Made by a program: the position numbers and the translations under genes
Shown: positions 35,890 to 44,929 of the stretch, piece by piece
Numbering within the stretch: position 1 is the first letter of the stretch
Layout: each line of letters starts with the position of its first letter
The notes under the pieces: generated by a model
Told to the model about the DNA's origin: nothing
Seen by the model: the letters and a program-made list of their open reading frames with translations, nothing else
Database searches by the model: none
Origin: JAFTYO01 sp045644765
GTDB lineage: Bacteria > Pseudomonadota > Alphaproteobacteria > RF32 > CAG-239
DNA length: 64,000 nucleotides
Direction of reading: 5' to 3'
Assembly (NCBI GenBank): GCA_045644765.1
Contig: JAZRHM010000013.1
Coordinates: 1 to 64,000 of the forward strand

Positions 35890-36357
35890 ATGAACACATA
35901 TGCAACCAAACCCTCAGACATTGAGAGAAAATGGTATGTAGTTGACGCTCAAGGCGTTGTATTGGGTCGTCTTGCTGCTGAAATTGCTAAAATTTTACGC
36001 GGCAAAAACAAACCTTACTTCGTTCCAAACTTAGACTGCGGAGACTATGTAGTTGTAGTTAATGCCGATAAGGTTAAATTAACAGGCAAAAAATTAACAG
36101 ATAAAAAATATTTCAAACACACAGGTTGGATTGGCGGTATCAAAGAAACAACAGCCGGCAAAATCTTAGAAGGTCGTTTTCCTGAGAGAGTTGTTGAAAA
36201 AGCTGTTGAACGTATGATTTCACGTAATCCTATGGGTCGTCAACAAATGACAAAACTCAAAGTTTACGCTGGTGAAAATCATCCTCACGCTGCTCAAAAC
36301 CCAGAAGTTTTGGACATTGCATCTCGTAACCCAAAAAATAAAAGGAGTGCATTATAA
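35890..36357 (+). CDS. rplM: 50S ribosomal protein L13
   Basis: An early-assembling 23S rRNA-binding protein of the large subunit. The 155-residue protein carries the family hallmarks KWYVVDAQGVVLGRLA, RGKNKPYFVPNLDCGDYVVVVNADKV, KKYFKHTGWIGG and the MISRNPMGRQQMTKLKVYAG segment. Its stop overlaps the rpsI start as TAATG, so L13 and S9 are translationally coupled, the universal order. Confidence 0.98.
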   Translation: MNTYATKPSDIERKWYVVDAQGVVLGRLAAEIAKILRGKNKPYFVPNLDCGDYVVVVNADKVKLTGKKLTDKKYFKHTGWIGGIKETTAGKILEGRFPERVVEKAVERMISRNPMGRQQMTKLKVYAGENHPHAAQNPEVLDIASRNPKNKRSAL

Positions 36358-36896
36358 TGGCTAAGAAATTAGAATCTTTGCAAGAAATCAAATCTGCAAC
36401 AACAAGCAAAACTGAAGCTCCTGTTGCTCGTAAAGCAAACAAAGACAAGCTTGGTCGTTCTTATGCTACAGGTAAAAGAAAAGACGCTGTTGCCAGAGTT
36501 TGGATTATGCCAGGTAAAGGAAATATCACAATCAATGATAAAAACATTGACACATACTTTGCACGTCCTGTTTTGAAGATGATTATCAATCAACCGTTTG
36601 AAATCACAAATCGTTTGAATGAATTTGACGTTGTTTGTACAGTTAAAGGCGGTGGCTTATCAGGTCAAGCCGGTGCTATCAAACATGGTATCTCAAAAGC
36701 TTTGAATGAATATGAGCCAGAACTTCGCACTGTTTTGAAACAAGCTGGTTTCTTAACTCGTGATGATCGTGTTGTTGAACGTAAAAAATACGGTAAAGCA
36801 AAAGCTCGTCGCTCATTCCAATTCTCAAAACGTAAATATTGTATTGTTTTTGGAAACTCAAAAGGTTGCAATTTCTTGCAACCTTTTTTGTTCTAA
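36357..36896 (+). CDS. rpsI: 30S ribosomal protein S9, with an abnormal 20-residue C-terminal extension
   Basis: A 30S head protein whose C-terminal tail reaches the P-site tRNA. Residues ~33-159 are normal S9: RSYATGKRKDAVARVW, TVKGGGLSGQAGAIKHGI and the expected end ARRSFQFSKR at R159. Instead of stopping there, the frame continues for 20 residues to TAA at 36894-36896. The extension is encoded by the terminator hairpin itself (36861-36886). A single base added in CGTAAAT at 36831-36837 (for example giving CGTTAAAT) would restore a stop exactly after R159. Residues 1-32 are a Lys/Ala-rich N-terminal extension. Either the sequence has a one-base deletion error or this strain makes an extended S9. 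Confidence 0.93.
   Translation: MAKKLESLQEIKSATTSKTEAPVARKANKDKLGRSYATGKRKDAVARVWIMPGKGNITINDKNIDTYFARPVLKMIINQPFEITNRLNEFDVVCTVKGGGLSGQAGAIKHGISKALNEYEPELRTVLKQAGFLTRDDRVVERKKYGKAKARRSFQFSKRKYCIVFGNSKGCNFLQPFLF
36861..36889 (+). terminator. Rho-independent terminator of rplM-rpsI, overlapping the extended rpsI frame
   Basis: AAAGGTTGCAA (36861-36871) pairs with TTGCAACCTTT (36876-36886) around TTTC and is followed by T residues. It falls inside the current rpsI reading frame, which is abnormal and supports a lost upstream stop. Confidence 0.88.
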
Positions 36897-37119
36897 TCAG
36901 TCCCTAGCCTGTCAAGTGAACATATTTATTCAAAAACAAGAACATTTTTTAAGTCATGCTACCAAACCGCAAGGTTTGGTCCAAGCATCTTCCGATTAAA
37001 AAACTAATTCGAAGCCACTTAAACTCACTCAATCATAGATATGACAATAAATGATTAAAAAAAATGCTATCTCCGGAAACCACCGAAAATAGCACTTTCT
37101 CTTTTCGTATTTTAATATT
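36897..37119. other. Intergenic region between rpsI and PFOR
   Basis: No gene seen. It holds a hairpin at 36956-36988 (ACCAAACC with GGTTTGGT, loop GCAA, plus flanking ATGCT/AGCAT) without a U-run, and the probable PFOR terminator at about 37062-37094. The genes converge here. Confidence 0.6.
37062..37094 (-). terminator. Probable terminator of the PFOR gene
   Basis: On the minus strand TGCTAT pairs with ATAGCA, with an inner CGG/CCG helix, followed by a run of eight U residues. The stem has internal loops, so it is weaker than the others in the window. Confidence 0.55.
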
Positions 37120-40100
37120 TTATATCTTCTTTATTTGAGCCATATGTTCCAACAAAGAACGTTTTTCATGTACATTTTCTTGTGCTTTATTAAGCAATGC
37201 CTCATATCGCTCCGGATTGAGTTTATTTACAATCTGGAAACGTGTTTCATTAGACATATATTCAGCCAAAGGTTTTGTAGGCGCTTTTGAATCAAGTGTT
37301 AAAGGCGCTAAACCTTTTTGGGTATTATCCGGATTATATCTGTACAACGGCCAAGCACCTGTTTCTACAGCATCTTTTTGATGACTTAAACCATCTGCCA
37401 AATTAAACCCTTGGGCAATACAATGAGAATATGCAATTATAAGTGACGGACCATCATAAGCCTCTGCCTCATTTAAGGCTTTAATAAGTTGCATATCATT
37501 AGCACCAAACGAAACTTGTGCAACATAAACATTGCCATATGACATTGCAATTAAGCCTAAATCTTTTTTCGGTAAAGATTTTCCTGCTGTTGCAAATTTT
37601 GCTGAAGCTCCCATTGGTGTTGCTTTAGACTGTTGACCGCCGGTGTTTGAATATACCCCGGTATCCAAAACCAAAATATTGACATTTTTGCCCGATGCTA
37701 TCGCATGATCCAAGCCACCAAAACCAATATCATAAGCCCAACCGTCGCCACCTAAAATCCATAAAGATTTTTTAACTAGATAATCTGCCAAATCACTAAG
37801 ATGAGCTGATTTTTCGGTATTCATATCAGTTAATTTTTCACGTAAAGCTTTAACATTTTGACGTTGAGCATCTATCTGTTCATCATTTTCTTGTTCATTT
37901 GATAAAATTTTCTGAACTAACTCTACTCCAATTTCATCTTTTAATTCTTCCAGCAAGTTTTTAGCAAATTCTGTTTGTTGATCAATTGAAAAACGCATTC
38001 CCAAACCAAACTCTGCATTGTCTTCAAACAAAGAGTTTGCCCAAGCCGGACCGCATCCGTTATCATCTTTGGTGTAAGGTGTTGTCGGTAAATTACCTGA
38101 ATAAATTGAAGAACAACCTGTAGCATTGGCGATTACCATTCTATCACCAAAGAGTTGTGTTAACAATTTGATATAAGGAGTTTCTCCACAACCGCCACAA
38201 GCACCGGAATATTCAAACAACGGACGAATAAGTTGTGTTGTTTTCGGCAAGTTTTTAACAACATCTGCCCTTTTAACATAAGGAATAGTTTCAAAAAACT
38301 TCCAATTTGCAATTTGTTCTTCCATATGTTTTTCAACATGATCCATATTAATTGCTTTTTTGCTTAAATCTTCTCTGTTTTTAGCAGGACAAGCAGATAC
38401 ACACAAACCACATCCCGTACAATCTTGAGGAGAAATTTGCAGCATAAATTTCTTTCCGGCAAATTCTTTACCCTTATAATCTGCCGTTTTTAATGTTGCA
38501 GGAGCATTTTTAAGCTCTTCTTCAGATGCAACTTTCATTCTGATTACACCATGAGGACAAACCAAAGAACACTTACCACATTGAATACAAGTGTTTTCAT
38601 CCCATACCGGAATTTCGGTTGCAATTGAACGTTTTTCATACTGCGTAGTTCCGGTCGGATATGTACCGTCAACAACATCTTTAAACGCTGACACAGGTAA
38701 CAAATCGCCATTACCGGCAATAATTTCTGCAGTAAACTTCTTAACAAATTCCGGAGCTTGTGCAGGAACCGGCGATAAACGATTAAATGAAGATGTAACG
38801 TTTAACGGATAAGCAACTTCATGCAAATTTTCTAATGTAGCATCAACTGCTTCATAGTTCTTTTTAACAATTTCTTCGCCTTTTTTAGAATATGTCTTTT
38901 TAATTGCTGCCTTAATTTGAGCAATTGCCTCATCTTTAGGCAGAATATTAGAAATTGCAAAGAAGCATGTTTGCATAACCGTATTAATACGCTGTCCCAT
39001 ACCGGTTTTTCTTGCTACGTCAATTGCATTAATGGTATAAAACTTTAGTTTTTTTGCAATAATTTGTTCTTGAACTTCAACCGGCAAATGGTTCCACACT
39101 TCATCAGCCGAATATGGAGCATTAAGCAAGAATGTTGCACCATCTTTTGCTATTTTTAATATATCAATCTTATTCATAAATGAGAACTGGTGACACGCTA
39201 CAAAATCTGCCTTGCTGATAAGATATGCCGATTTAATCGGATTATCGGAAAATCTTAAATGAGAAGTCGTCATCGATCCTGATTTACGAGAATCGTAAAC
39301 AAAATATCCTTGACCATATTTTCCGGCATCTTCTGCTATAATTTTGATAGAGTTTTTATTTGCACCAACCGTACCATCTGCTCCAAGTCCGTAGAACACA
39401 GCTCTAACAACATCTTTAGCTTCTGTATCCAAATCATCACTAAATGGCAAAGAGGTATGATTTATATCATCAATAATTCCTACAGAAAAGCCATTGATTG
39501 AGTTTGAACTTGCCCCATTATCATAAACAGCTTTAACCATATTTGGGGTAAATTCTTTTGAAGATAAGCCGTAGCGCCCCCCTAAAACTTTTGGCATAGA
39601 CTTAATTTTGCCGGTTGCAAAAGCTTTAGAAAGTGTCGCAACAACATCCAGATATAACGGTTCACCGGTTGCGCCCGATTCTTTTGTTCTGTCTAATACG
39701 GATACGGTCCTTACTGTACTTGGCAATGCTTTAACAAAACTTTCTTCCGGAAACGGTCTATACAAACGAACTTTTAACACACCAACTTTTGCACCGTTTG
39801 CATTAAGATAATTCACGGTTTCTTCAACGGTTTCGGCGCCTGACCCCATAATTACTATAACGTCTTCAGCATCTTTGGGTCCGACATAATCCACAACATT
39901 ATATCTGCGTCCGGAAATGGCAGAAAATTTATCCATTTCTTCCTGAACAATGTTTTCAACTTTTTGATAATACGGATTAGAAGCCTCTCTTCCTTGGAAA
40001 AACACATCAGGATTTTGCGCAGTTCCTCTAATAACGGGTTTTTGAGGATTAAGAGCATTTTTAGCCACAAACGTATAATCAATTCCATCAAGCATAGAGC

Positions 40101-40677
40101 GTAAATTGTCATCGGAAAGAACTTTAATTTTTTTAATTTCATGAGATGTTCTGAAACCATCAAAAAAGTGCATAAACGGAACTCTTGCTCTTAATGTTGA
40201 TGTTTGCGCAATGGCTGCCATATCGTGTGCTTCTTGCACAGAATTTGAACAAAGCATTGCAAAACCGGTTTGTCTGCAACCCATAACGTCAGAATGATCA
40301 CCAAAAATTGATAAAGCATGATAAGAAAGAGAGCGTGCCGCCACATGCATAACAAACGGTAAAAGCTCGCCGGCAATTTTATACATATTAGGTATCATCA
40401 AGAGCAAACCTTGAGATGCCGTAAAAGTTGTAGTTAAAGCTCCCGCCTGAACGCTACCGTGACAAGCTCCGGCTGCTCCTGCTTCTGATTGCATTTCTTG
40501 AACCTCGGGCACAACACCCCATATATTTTTTTGCTTTGCAGAAGACCAAGCATCAGCCCACTCACCCATCGGAGATGAAGGTGTAATCGGATAAATAACA
40601 CAAACTTCATTCATACGATGAGCAACAGATGCTGCTGCTTCATTACCATCCATCATTTTAAATTTTACATCTGACAT
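37120..40677 (-). CDS. nifJ: Pyruvate:ferredoxin (flavodoxin) oxidoreductase
   Basis: Oxidises pyruvate with CoA to acetyl-CoA, CO2 and reduced ferredoxin. It is oxygen-sensitive and typical of anaerobes. The 1,185-residue single chain has all domains fused: the N-terminal pyruvate-binding domain (YPITPSSPMGEWAD), the CoA domain, two [4Fe-4S] motifs (CIQCGKCSLVCPHG and CTGCGLCVSACPAK), and the TPP domain (GDGWAYDIGFGGLDH; ATGCSSIYSG; DTGVYSNTGGQ), with an additional proximal cluster CGGC. The length fits the NifJ/Por family. It is monocistronic. With pta-ackA it provides ATP from pyruvate. Its presence in an alphaproteobacterium signals an anaerobic lifestyle. Confidence 0.98.
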   Translation of the reverse strand: MSDVKFKMMDGNEAAASVAHRMNEVCVIYPITPSSPMGEWADAWSSAKQKNIWGVVPEVQEMQSEAGAAGACHGSVQAGALTTTFTASQGLLLMIPNMYKIAGELLPFVMHVAARSLSYHALSIFGDHSDVMGCRQTGFAMLCSNSVQEAHDMAAIAQTSTLRARVPFMHFFDGFRTSHEIKKIKVLSDDNLRSMLDGIDYTFVAKNALNPQKPVIRGTAQNPDVFFQGREASNPYYQKVENIVQEEMDKFSAISGRRYNVVDYVGPKDAEDVIVIMGSGAETVEETVNYLNANGAKVGVLKVRLYRPFPEESFVKALPSTVRTVSVLDRTKESGATGEPLYLDVVATLSKAFATGKIKSMPKVLGGRYGLSSKEFTPNMVKAVYDNGASSNSINGFSVGIIDDINHTSLPFSDDLDTEAKDVVRAVFYGLGADGTVGANKNSIKIIAEDAGKYGQGYFVYDSRKSGSMTTSHLRFSDNPIKSAYLISKADFVACHQFSFMNKIDILKIAKDGATFLLNAPYSADEVWNHLPVEVQEQIIAKKLKFYTINAIDVARKTGMGQRINTVMQTCFFAISNILPKDEAIAQIKAAIKKTYSKKGEEIVKKNYEAVDATLENLHEVAYPLNVTSSFNRLSPVPAQAPEFVKKFTAEIIAGNGDLLPVSAFKDVVDGTYPTGTTQYEKRSIATEIPVWDENTCIQCGKCSLVCPHGVIRMKVASEEELKNAPATLKTADYKGKEFAGKKFMLQISPQDCTGCGLCVSACPAKNREDLSKKAINMDHVEKHMEEQIANWKFFETIPYVKRADVVKNLPKTTQLIRPLFEYSGACGGCGETPYIKLLTQLFGDRMVIANATGCSSIYSGNLPTTPYTKDDNGCGPAWANSLFEDNAEFGLGMRFSIDQQTEFAKNLLEELKDEIGVELVQKILSNEQENDEQIDAQRQNVKALREKLTDMNTEKSAHLSDLADYLVKKSLWILGGDGWAYDIGFGGLDHAIASGKNVNILVLDTGVYSNTGGQQSKATPMGASAKFATAGKSLPKKDLGLIAMSYGNVYVAQVSFGANDMQLIKALNEAEAYDGPSLIIAYSHCIAQGFNLADGLSHQKDAVETGAWPLYRYNPDNTQKGLAPLTLDSKAPTKPLAEYMSNETRFQIVNKLNPERYEALLNKAQENVHEKRSLLEHMAQIKKI

Positions 40678-40815
40678 ATTAAGGTTTCCTTATAGTTAAA
40701 AAACAACATTGCGTTAAAACTACACCCTAGCCCACAAAAAAGCAAATATTTTAAAAGGGTTTTATACTGTATTTTAAAATCAACACTAATATTCAAACTG
40801 ATAAAAGATTTTTAT

Positions 40816-40844
40816 TTGACTTAAGTCTTTGTTTGTGCTATACA
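40816..40844 (+). promoter_or_regulatory. Promoter of the 250-aa repeat-protein gene
   Basis: TTGACT (40816-40821), a 17-bp spacer and TATACA (40839-40844) lie about 40 bases upstream of the ATG; AAGGA at 40874-40878 is the ribosome site. Confidence 0.55.
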
Positions 40845-40885
40845 ATGTGTAAGTTTGATTTTTCCTTCCGGGAAAGGATTATAAT

Positions 40886-41638
40886 ATGCGTTTTAATGAG
40901 CCTGAAATTTTATCACAAGAAGCTGATACTCAAAACGGTCTTTCCGGAGTTAAATATAGTTATGCCGATAGTTCGTTTGGCTTTAAGGCTCATGCGTCAA
41001 AAAACCTAATTGTCACATCACCTGACAACACTATAACCACATACAATTCCGAACTTATCAGAATTAAAGAAGAAACACAAGACCACACTTTTGAATATCA
41101 CGAAGACGGGGACAGTGTTAAAAAAGCAATTTTTTATAATCCGGAAAACAAAAACATTAATGCTGAAAAAATATTTGATGTTAACGGAACCAAAATTTCT
41201 GAAACCAAATATAAATATTATGAAAACAGCTCTCAAGCATCTTCAATTAGTGTTGAAACAGATAAAGAAAGTCAAATTGCGCACTATGATATAAACGGCA
41301 AGGAAATTTCTAAAACAACTTACACATACTATGCCGGTAAAAACAAAGTTGCTTCTCTTACAATAAAAAAAGGCGATGAAACTAAATTTGTACATTATGA
41401 TGTAAACGGCAATAATGATACCGCCCTATATCTTGCAATTAAAAGAGTTGCCAAAAAACGAGTAGCAAAAGGAGAAAAAATAAGTCAAAATGAGAGCGTA
41501 AGTAAAAATACTGTGCCGGAAAACTTTAGTGAAACTACTGTAACAATGTTTGTATCCAAGCAATTTAAAAATCTTCAAAACCTTTGGGACGTAGGAAGTG
41601 AGATATTAAGAAATAGCAGAAAAAACTTTAATAAATAA
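40886..41638 (+). CDS. YD/YwqK-like repeat protein, short paralogue, 250 aa
   Basis: I cannot assign a function. The protein has no signal peptide and is rich in Tyr/Asp/Asn/Lys with repeated short beta-type units: SPDNTITTYN, AIFYNPENKN, IAHYDINGKEISKT, KFVHYDVNGN. These resemble YD/RHS or YwqK-type antitoxin repeats. Its TSPDNTITTY segment and C-terminal HYDVNGNNDTALYLAIKRVA segment are both shared with the next gene (SPDNTVTVY; HYDINGNDDTVKYLAIKKVA), so the two are tandem paralogues, this one missing the long middle. The last ~50 residues are a basic helical tail. Each gene has its own promoter. Confidence 0.7.
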   Translation: MRFNEPEILSQEADTQNGLSGVKYSYADSSFGFKAHASKNLIVTSPDNTITTYNSELIRIKEETQDHTFEYHEDGDSVKKAIFYNPENKNINAEKIFDVNGTKISETKYKYYENSSQASSISVETDKESQIAHYDINGKEISKTTYTYYAGKNKVASLTIKKGDETKFVHYDVNGNNDTALYLAIKRVAKKRVAKGEKISQNESVSKNTVPENFSETTVTMFVSKQFKNLQNLWDVGSEILRNSRKNFNK

Positions 41639-41650
41639 CTCCAAAGTCTA

Positions 41651-41680
41651 TTGACAAAAAAAAAATGAATATGATATACT
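41651..41680 (+). promoter_or_regulatory. Promoter of the 858-aa repeat-protein gene
   Basis: Consensus TTGACA (41651-41656), an 18-bp spacer rich in A and TATACT (41675-41680). The ATG is at 41722 with AAGGAG 9 bases before it. It lies just 12 bases past the stop of the first paralogue, so the second gene does not depend on read-through. Confidence 0.65.
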
Positions 41681-41721
41681 GAGCAGTATATTAGTAATTG
41701 TAATCTATAAGGAGTTATATT

Positions 41722-44298
41722 ATGGGTGTTAAGTTACCTGAAGTTACATTTCAATCACGTGTAGAAAAAGATGGCAGTTATTATGACAAGTTTGTTTACA
41801 CTGACGGATCAATCGGTTATAAAGATTTTATTTGGCTTACTATAACATCACCGGACAATACTGTAACCGTATACGAGTATTCTCCTGATGATAAATCATA
41901 CAACAAATTACGAGTAAATAAACCGGATGGAACAATAGAAAATTATTTTAACGATAAAGATAATCGCTTACATTCTATTATTGCTCCTGATAATACAATA
42001 ACATTTTATGAAAATAGTGAAAAGGGTTTAGTTATAAGAAAAGTAGAAGGTGCTGACAGAAAAGACATAATGGAAGTGCTAAATTACAACCGTGATTACA
42101 TACGACACTATCTTGAACAACGTAATTTTGCTAACTCTACTATATATTCCTATTCTTACGAAGGTGATTCAGACATATATGAAACAAAAACTACATATCG
42201 TGAACAAAACCGTGAAATCTTCCAACAAAAGTTTCATAATGGCAGACTTATTAAAGAAGTAGATCGGCAAAATAAAGATTATGAGACAATTAAAGAATAT
42301 TATGATGATGAACATAACCGTTTAATATATTTGAGAGAGGGGATCAAAGAGGGAGGTTCGTATATATATAAATATAACTACTATCATAACAATGAGGAAA
42401 ATAGTTTAAAAGAAATAAGGTTAGCTACCAGTGTCACACAATATGCTGAAGACGGAACCATTATATATTCTGAAGACAGCCTCGGAGAAATAACGAGGGT
42501 TGACCACGATGATAATGGCAGAATTATAGAAATTCATGGATCAGAAGGACATAAAGAATATTATGGGGATAGTTATCGTCTAAGGAAGCATTATGATAAA
42601 AACAGCTTTACAGAAAGATATTATTACAATAATAAAGAAAATAATTTAGCCTATGAAGAAACACCGACAAGTGTCAAAACATATAAAGAAGATGGAACAC
42701 CTATCTTATCAGAGGATGGTTTGGGAAAAATCAAAAACATTAATAGAGACATCGGATCTGGTAATTATTGGCAGAATATTTTCAGAATTGAAGGCTCTCT
42801 CGGGTACAAAATATATTATCCCAACGGTCAAGTAGAAGCAGAAGTATTAAATGAATTGGGACGTAAAGAATATTATCCCAACGGTCAAGTAAAAGAAGAA
42901 GTGAATAAATTGGGCACAGGTTTTACCTATGATGAAGAAGGTAACAGAACAACACTTATCTTCAAAGGTAAAAGAATCCCGCTTAAAAATGGAAAATTAG
43001 AGACACTTGCTGTTAATATTGATGGTGATAAACTTTTGTTTGATAAAAATGAGAACCTAATTTTCCATTATGACAGTAAAGAACAACGTTGCTACGATGG
43101 AACCGGTAAAACTATTATAGAACTACAAAAAAATCCTAAAAAAGATTGGTGCACTATTGTAACATCAAACACCGGCGACGCATCTCATACCAATAAAGAT
43201 GTTAGAGATGCAAATATTGTAATGCGTGATGATAAACTAATAATGTTTTTGAGATATTCACACACGGATGAAAATTGGTGGACAGATGATGCCAGAGAAA
43301 CACAAACATTTTATCCTGACGGAAAAATTGTAATTGAAAATCATCTATGGAATTCTAAACGAGAAATGTATAAAGACGGAACAGTGATACGCACAAACGA
43401 AGAAGGACATATAACATCTTTTGAAAATAAGAAACATCAATTAAGTTTTAGTAAAAATAATATGCATTCACGCATATTCGATGCGTTAGGAAGTGATAAA
43501 CTTTATTTTAAACGATACGATGGTGAAAATCTGGAAGGATATATAGATAATTCAGGAAAAAAATTTTCATGTAATAAAAATGGTGTAATGACAATTAATT
43601 TCCCTAATGGAGACAGAAGAGAATTAAATTTAGGTAGTGCTGAATGGAAGCAATATAATAAAGACGGAAAACTTACTAAAGAAGTTAATAAAGATTATAT
43701 AATCGAGCATGTATATGCAGGTGATAATATTGAACATTTAGTCTTTAAAAATGATAGAGATAAAATACTTAATGTTCAGTCATTTGAAAATCATCAGCTG
43801 GTCGCTTCTTATGAGTATGCTGAAAATGGTGAAGATATTGCAAAAAAAACTTGTTATACTCTTGGAAAAGGCAACATCATTAAAGTAAAAAGCGAAACCT
43901 TATATGATGGAAAAGATATTGTTAAAACAACTTCTTATACATATAAAAACGACAACAGCATTAAAGAAAAAACTGAAACCTTATATGATCATAAAGGTGC
44001 AGAACTTCCAAAAACAATAAAATATACATATCATAAAGATACCCCAAGTGTCTCTTCAGTTACCGTAAAACAAGGTGATAAAACTCAATTTACGCATTAT
44101 GATATAAACGGCAACGATGATACTGTTAAATATCTTGCAATCAAAAAAGTTGCTGAACGTCAAGTAGAAAAAAGCGAAAAACTAAGGCAACAAGCTGAAG
44201 CATCAGGAAAACAACCTGCAAGGACTGTTGTAAAGAAATTGAATAAGCTTCAAAAATATTTTGAAATGAAAAAAGCCAAAAGAGAAATTGGTAAATAA
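41722..44298 (+). CDS. YD/YwqK-like repeat protein, long paralogue, 858 aa
   Basis: No function can be assigned. There is no signal peptide, so cytoplasmic location or a non-Sec export route is expected. Dozens of short degenerate units are visible, such as IENYFNDKDNRLHSI, YDDEHNRLIYL and, in tandem, KIYYPNGQVEAEV then KEYYPNGQVKEEV (about residues 370-400), plus FYPDGKIVIEN. This is the pattern of YD/MORN-like beta-strand repeats. The C-terminal ~80 residues match the 250-aa neighbour and end in a basic helical tail (LQKYFEMKKAKREIGK). It might be a secreted or surface protein of unknown route, an RHS-like relic, or an immunity-type repeat protein; the sequence does not decide. Confidence 0.72.
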   Translation: MGVKLPEVTFQSRVEKDGSYYDKFVYTDGSIGYKDFIWLTITSPDNTVTVYEYSPDDKSYNKLRVNKPDGTIENYFNDKDNRLHSIIAPDNTITFYENSEKGLVIRKVEGADRKDIMEVLNYNRDYIRHYLEQRNFANSTIYSYSYEGDSDIYETKTTYREQNREIFQQKFHNGRLIKEVDRQNKDYETIKEYYDDEHNRLIYLREGIKEGGSYIYKYNYYHNNEENSLKEIRLATSVTQYAEDGTIIYSEDSLGEITRVDHDDNGRIIEIHGSEGHKEYYGDSYRLRKHYDKNSFTERYYYNNKENNLAYEETPTSVKTYKEDGTPILSEDGLGKIKNINRDIGSGNYWQNIFRIEGSLGYKIYYPNGQVEAEVLNELGRKEYYPNGQVKEEVNKLGTGFTYDEEGNRTTLIFKGKRIPLKNGKLETLAVNIDGDKLLFDKNENLIFHYDSKEQRCYDGTGKTIIELQKNPKKDWCTIVTSNTGDASHTNKDVRDANIVMRDDKLIMFLRYSHTDENWWTDDARETQTFYPDGKIVIENHLWNSKREMYKDGTVIRTNEEGHITSFENKKHQLSFSKNNMHSRIFDALGSDKLYFKRYDGENLEGYIDNSGKKFSCNKNGVMTINFPNGDRRELNLGSAEWKQYNKDGKLTKEVNKDYIIEHVYAGDNIEHLVFKNDRDKILNVQSFENHQLVASYEYAENGEDIAKKTCYTLGKGNIIKVKSETLYDGKDIVKTTSYTYKNDNSIKEKTETLYDHKGAELPKTIKYTYHKDTPSVSSVTVKQGDKTQFTHYDINGNDDTVKYLAIKKVAERQVEKSEKLRQQAEASGKQPARTVVKKLNKLQKYFEMKKAKREIGK

Positions 44299-44320
44299 AT
44301 ATTTTTACAATTTATACAAC

Positions 44321-44350
44321 AAAACTCGGAAACTTCGGTTCCCGAGTTTT
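44321..44350. terminator. Bidirectional terminator between the 858-aa gene and the GNAT gene
   Basis: AAAACTCGG (44321-44329) pairs with CCGAGTTTT (44342-44350), with T-rich flank on the right and A-rich on the left. It lies between convergent genes. Confidence 0.78.
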
Positions 44351-44356
44351 TATATT

Positions 44357-44917
44357 TTATTCTTTTATCTTAGAATATAAATTCATATCTCTAAATTCGT
44401 GCAAACACATATTATATTGACTTTTTTTCAATGTACCTTCAAAAGTATATCCTGCTTTTTTAGCCACGTTATTAGACTTTTCGTTTTCGACGTCTGCTCT
44501 TATTGTTAAGCGGATTATTCCGTTAGAAAAAAATTCATTTTCCACCAATTTTATTGCTTCTTGTATATAACCGTTTCCTTGCGCATCTTTTTTAAGCCAA
44601 TATCCAATCTCAAATGCCTTGTTTTTTTCATTACCTCTTTTTATCAGCGCTATAGTGCCTAAAAAATCTTTATTTTCCTTGTTATAAATAACATATTCAA
44701 ACCTTTCGCCATTTTTCCACGCTTTATCTGCTTCCAAAGCATAAGAAAAATCATCTTCTGCCGATTGGGTAATTTCCGGCAAAGCCCAAGCAAGCCACGG
44801 GATAACAAAATCTCTATTGGCATCAACAACCTTAAACATCTTTAATGCAAATTCAAAAGAAACTTCGGGCTTTTGCAAATAAATACGTTCCCCTTCCAAT
44901 TTTTGATTTAAATCCAT
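44357..44917 (-). CDS. GNAT N-acetyltransferase, RimJ/RimL type
   Basis: An acetyl-CoA dependent N-acetyltransferase, 186 residues, cytoplasmic. It has the RimJ/RimL pattern: an N-terminal LEGERIYLQKP strand, FLGTIALIKRG, IGYWLKKDAQGNGYIQEAIKLV (the acetyl-CoA pyrophosphate loop Q-x-x-G-N/Y) and RLTIRADVENEKSNNVAKKAGYTFEGTLK. The acceptor could be a ribosomal protein N-terminus, a small molecule or an antibiotic. AGGAGA precedes the ATG; it is the last gene of the run mrcA-prfB-orf42-orf48-asmA-HAD-GNAT. Confidence 0.88.
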   Translation of the reverse strand: MDLNQKLEGERIYLQKPEVSFEFALKMFKVVDANRDFVIPWLAWALPEITQSAEDDFSYALEADKAWKNGERFEYVIYNKENKDFLGTIALIKRGNEKNKAFEIGYWLKKDAQGNGYIQEAIKLVENEFFSNGIIRLTIRADVENEKSNNVAKKAGYTFEGTLKKSQYNMCLHEFRDMNLYSKIKE

Positions 44918-44929
44918 TTCTTTTATCTC

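Noticed and set aside
36956..36988. tRNA gene in the rpsI-PFOR gap
   Set aside because: Only one hairpin is present; there is no cloverleaf, no GGTTCRA T-loop sequence and no acceptor stem.
40886..44298. Toxin-antitoxin pair formed by the two tandem repeat proteins
   Set aside because: They are paralogues of each other, with no toxin domain or nuclease motif and separate promoters; YwqK-like repeats alone do not show an antitoxin role.
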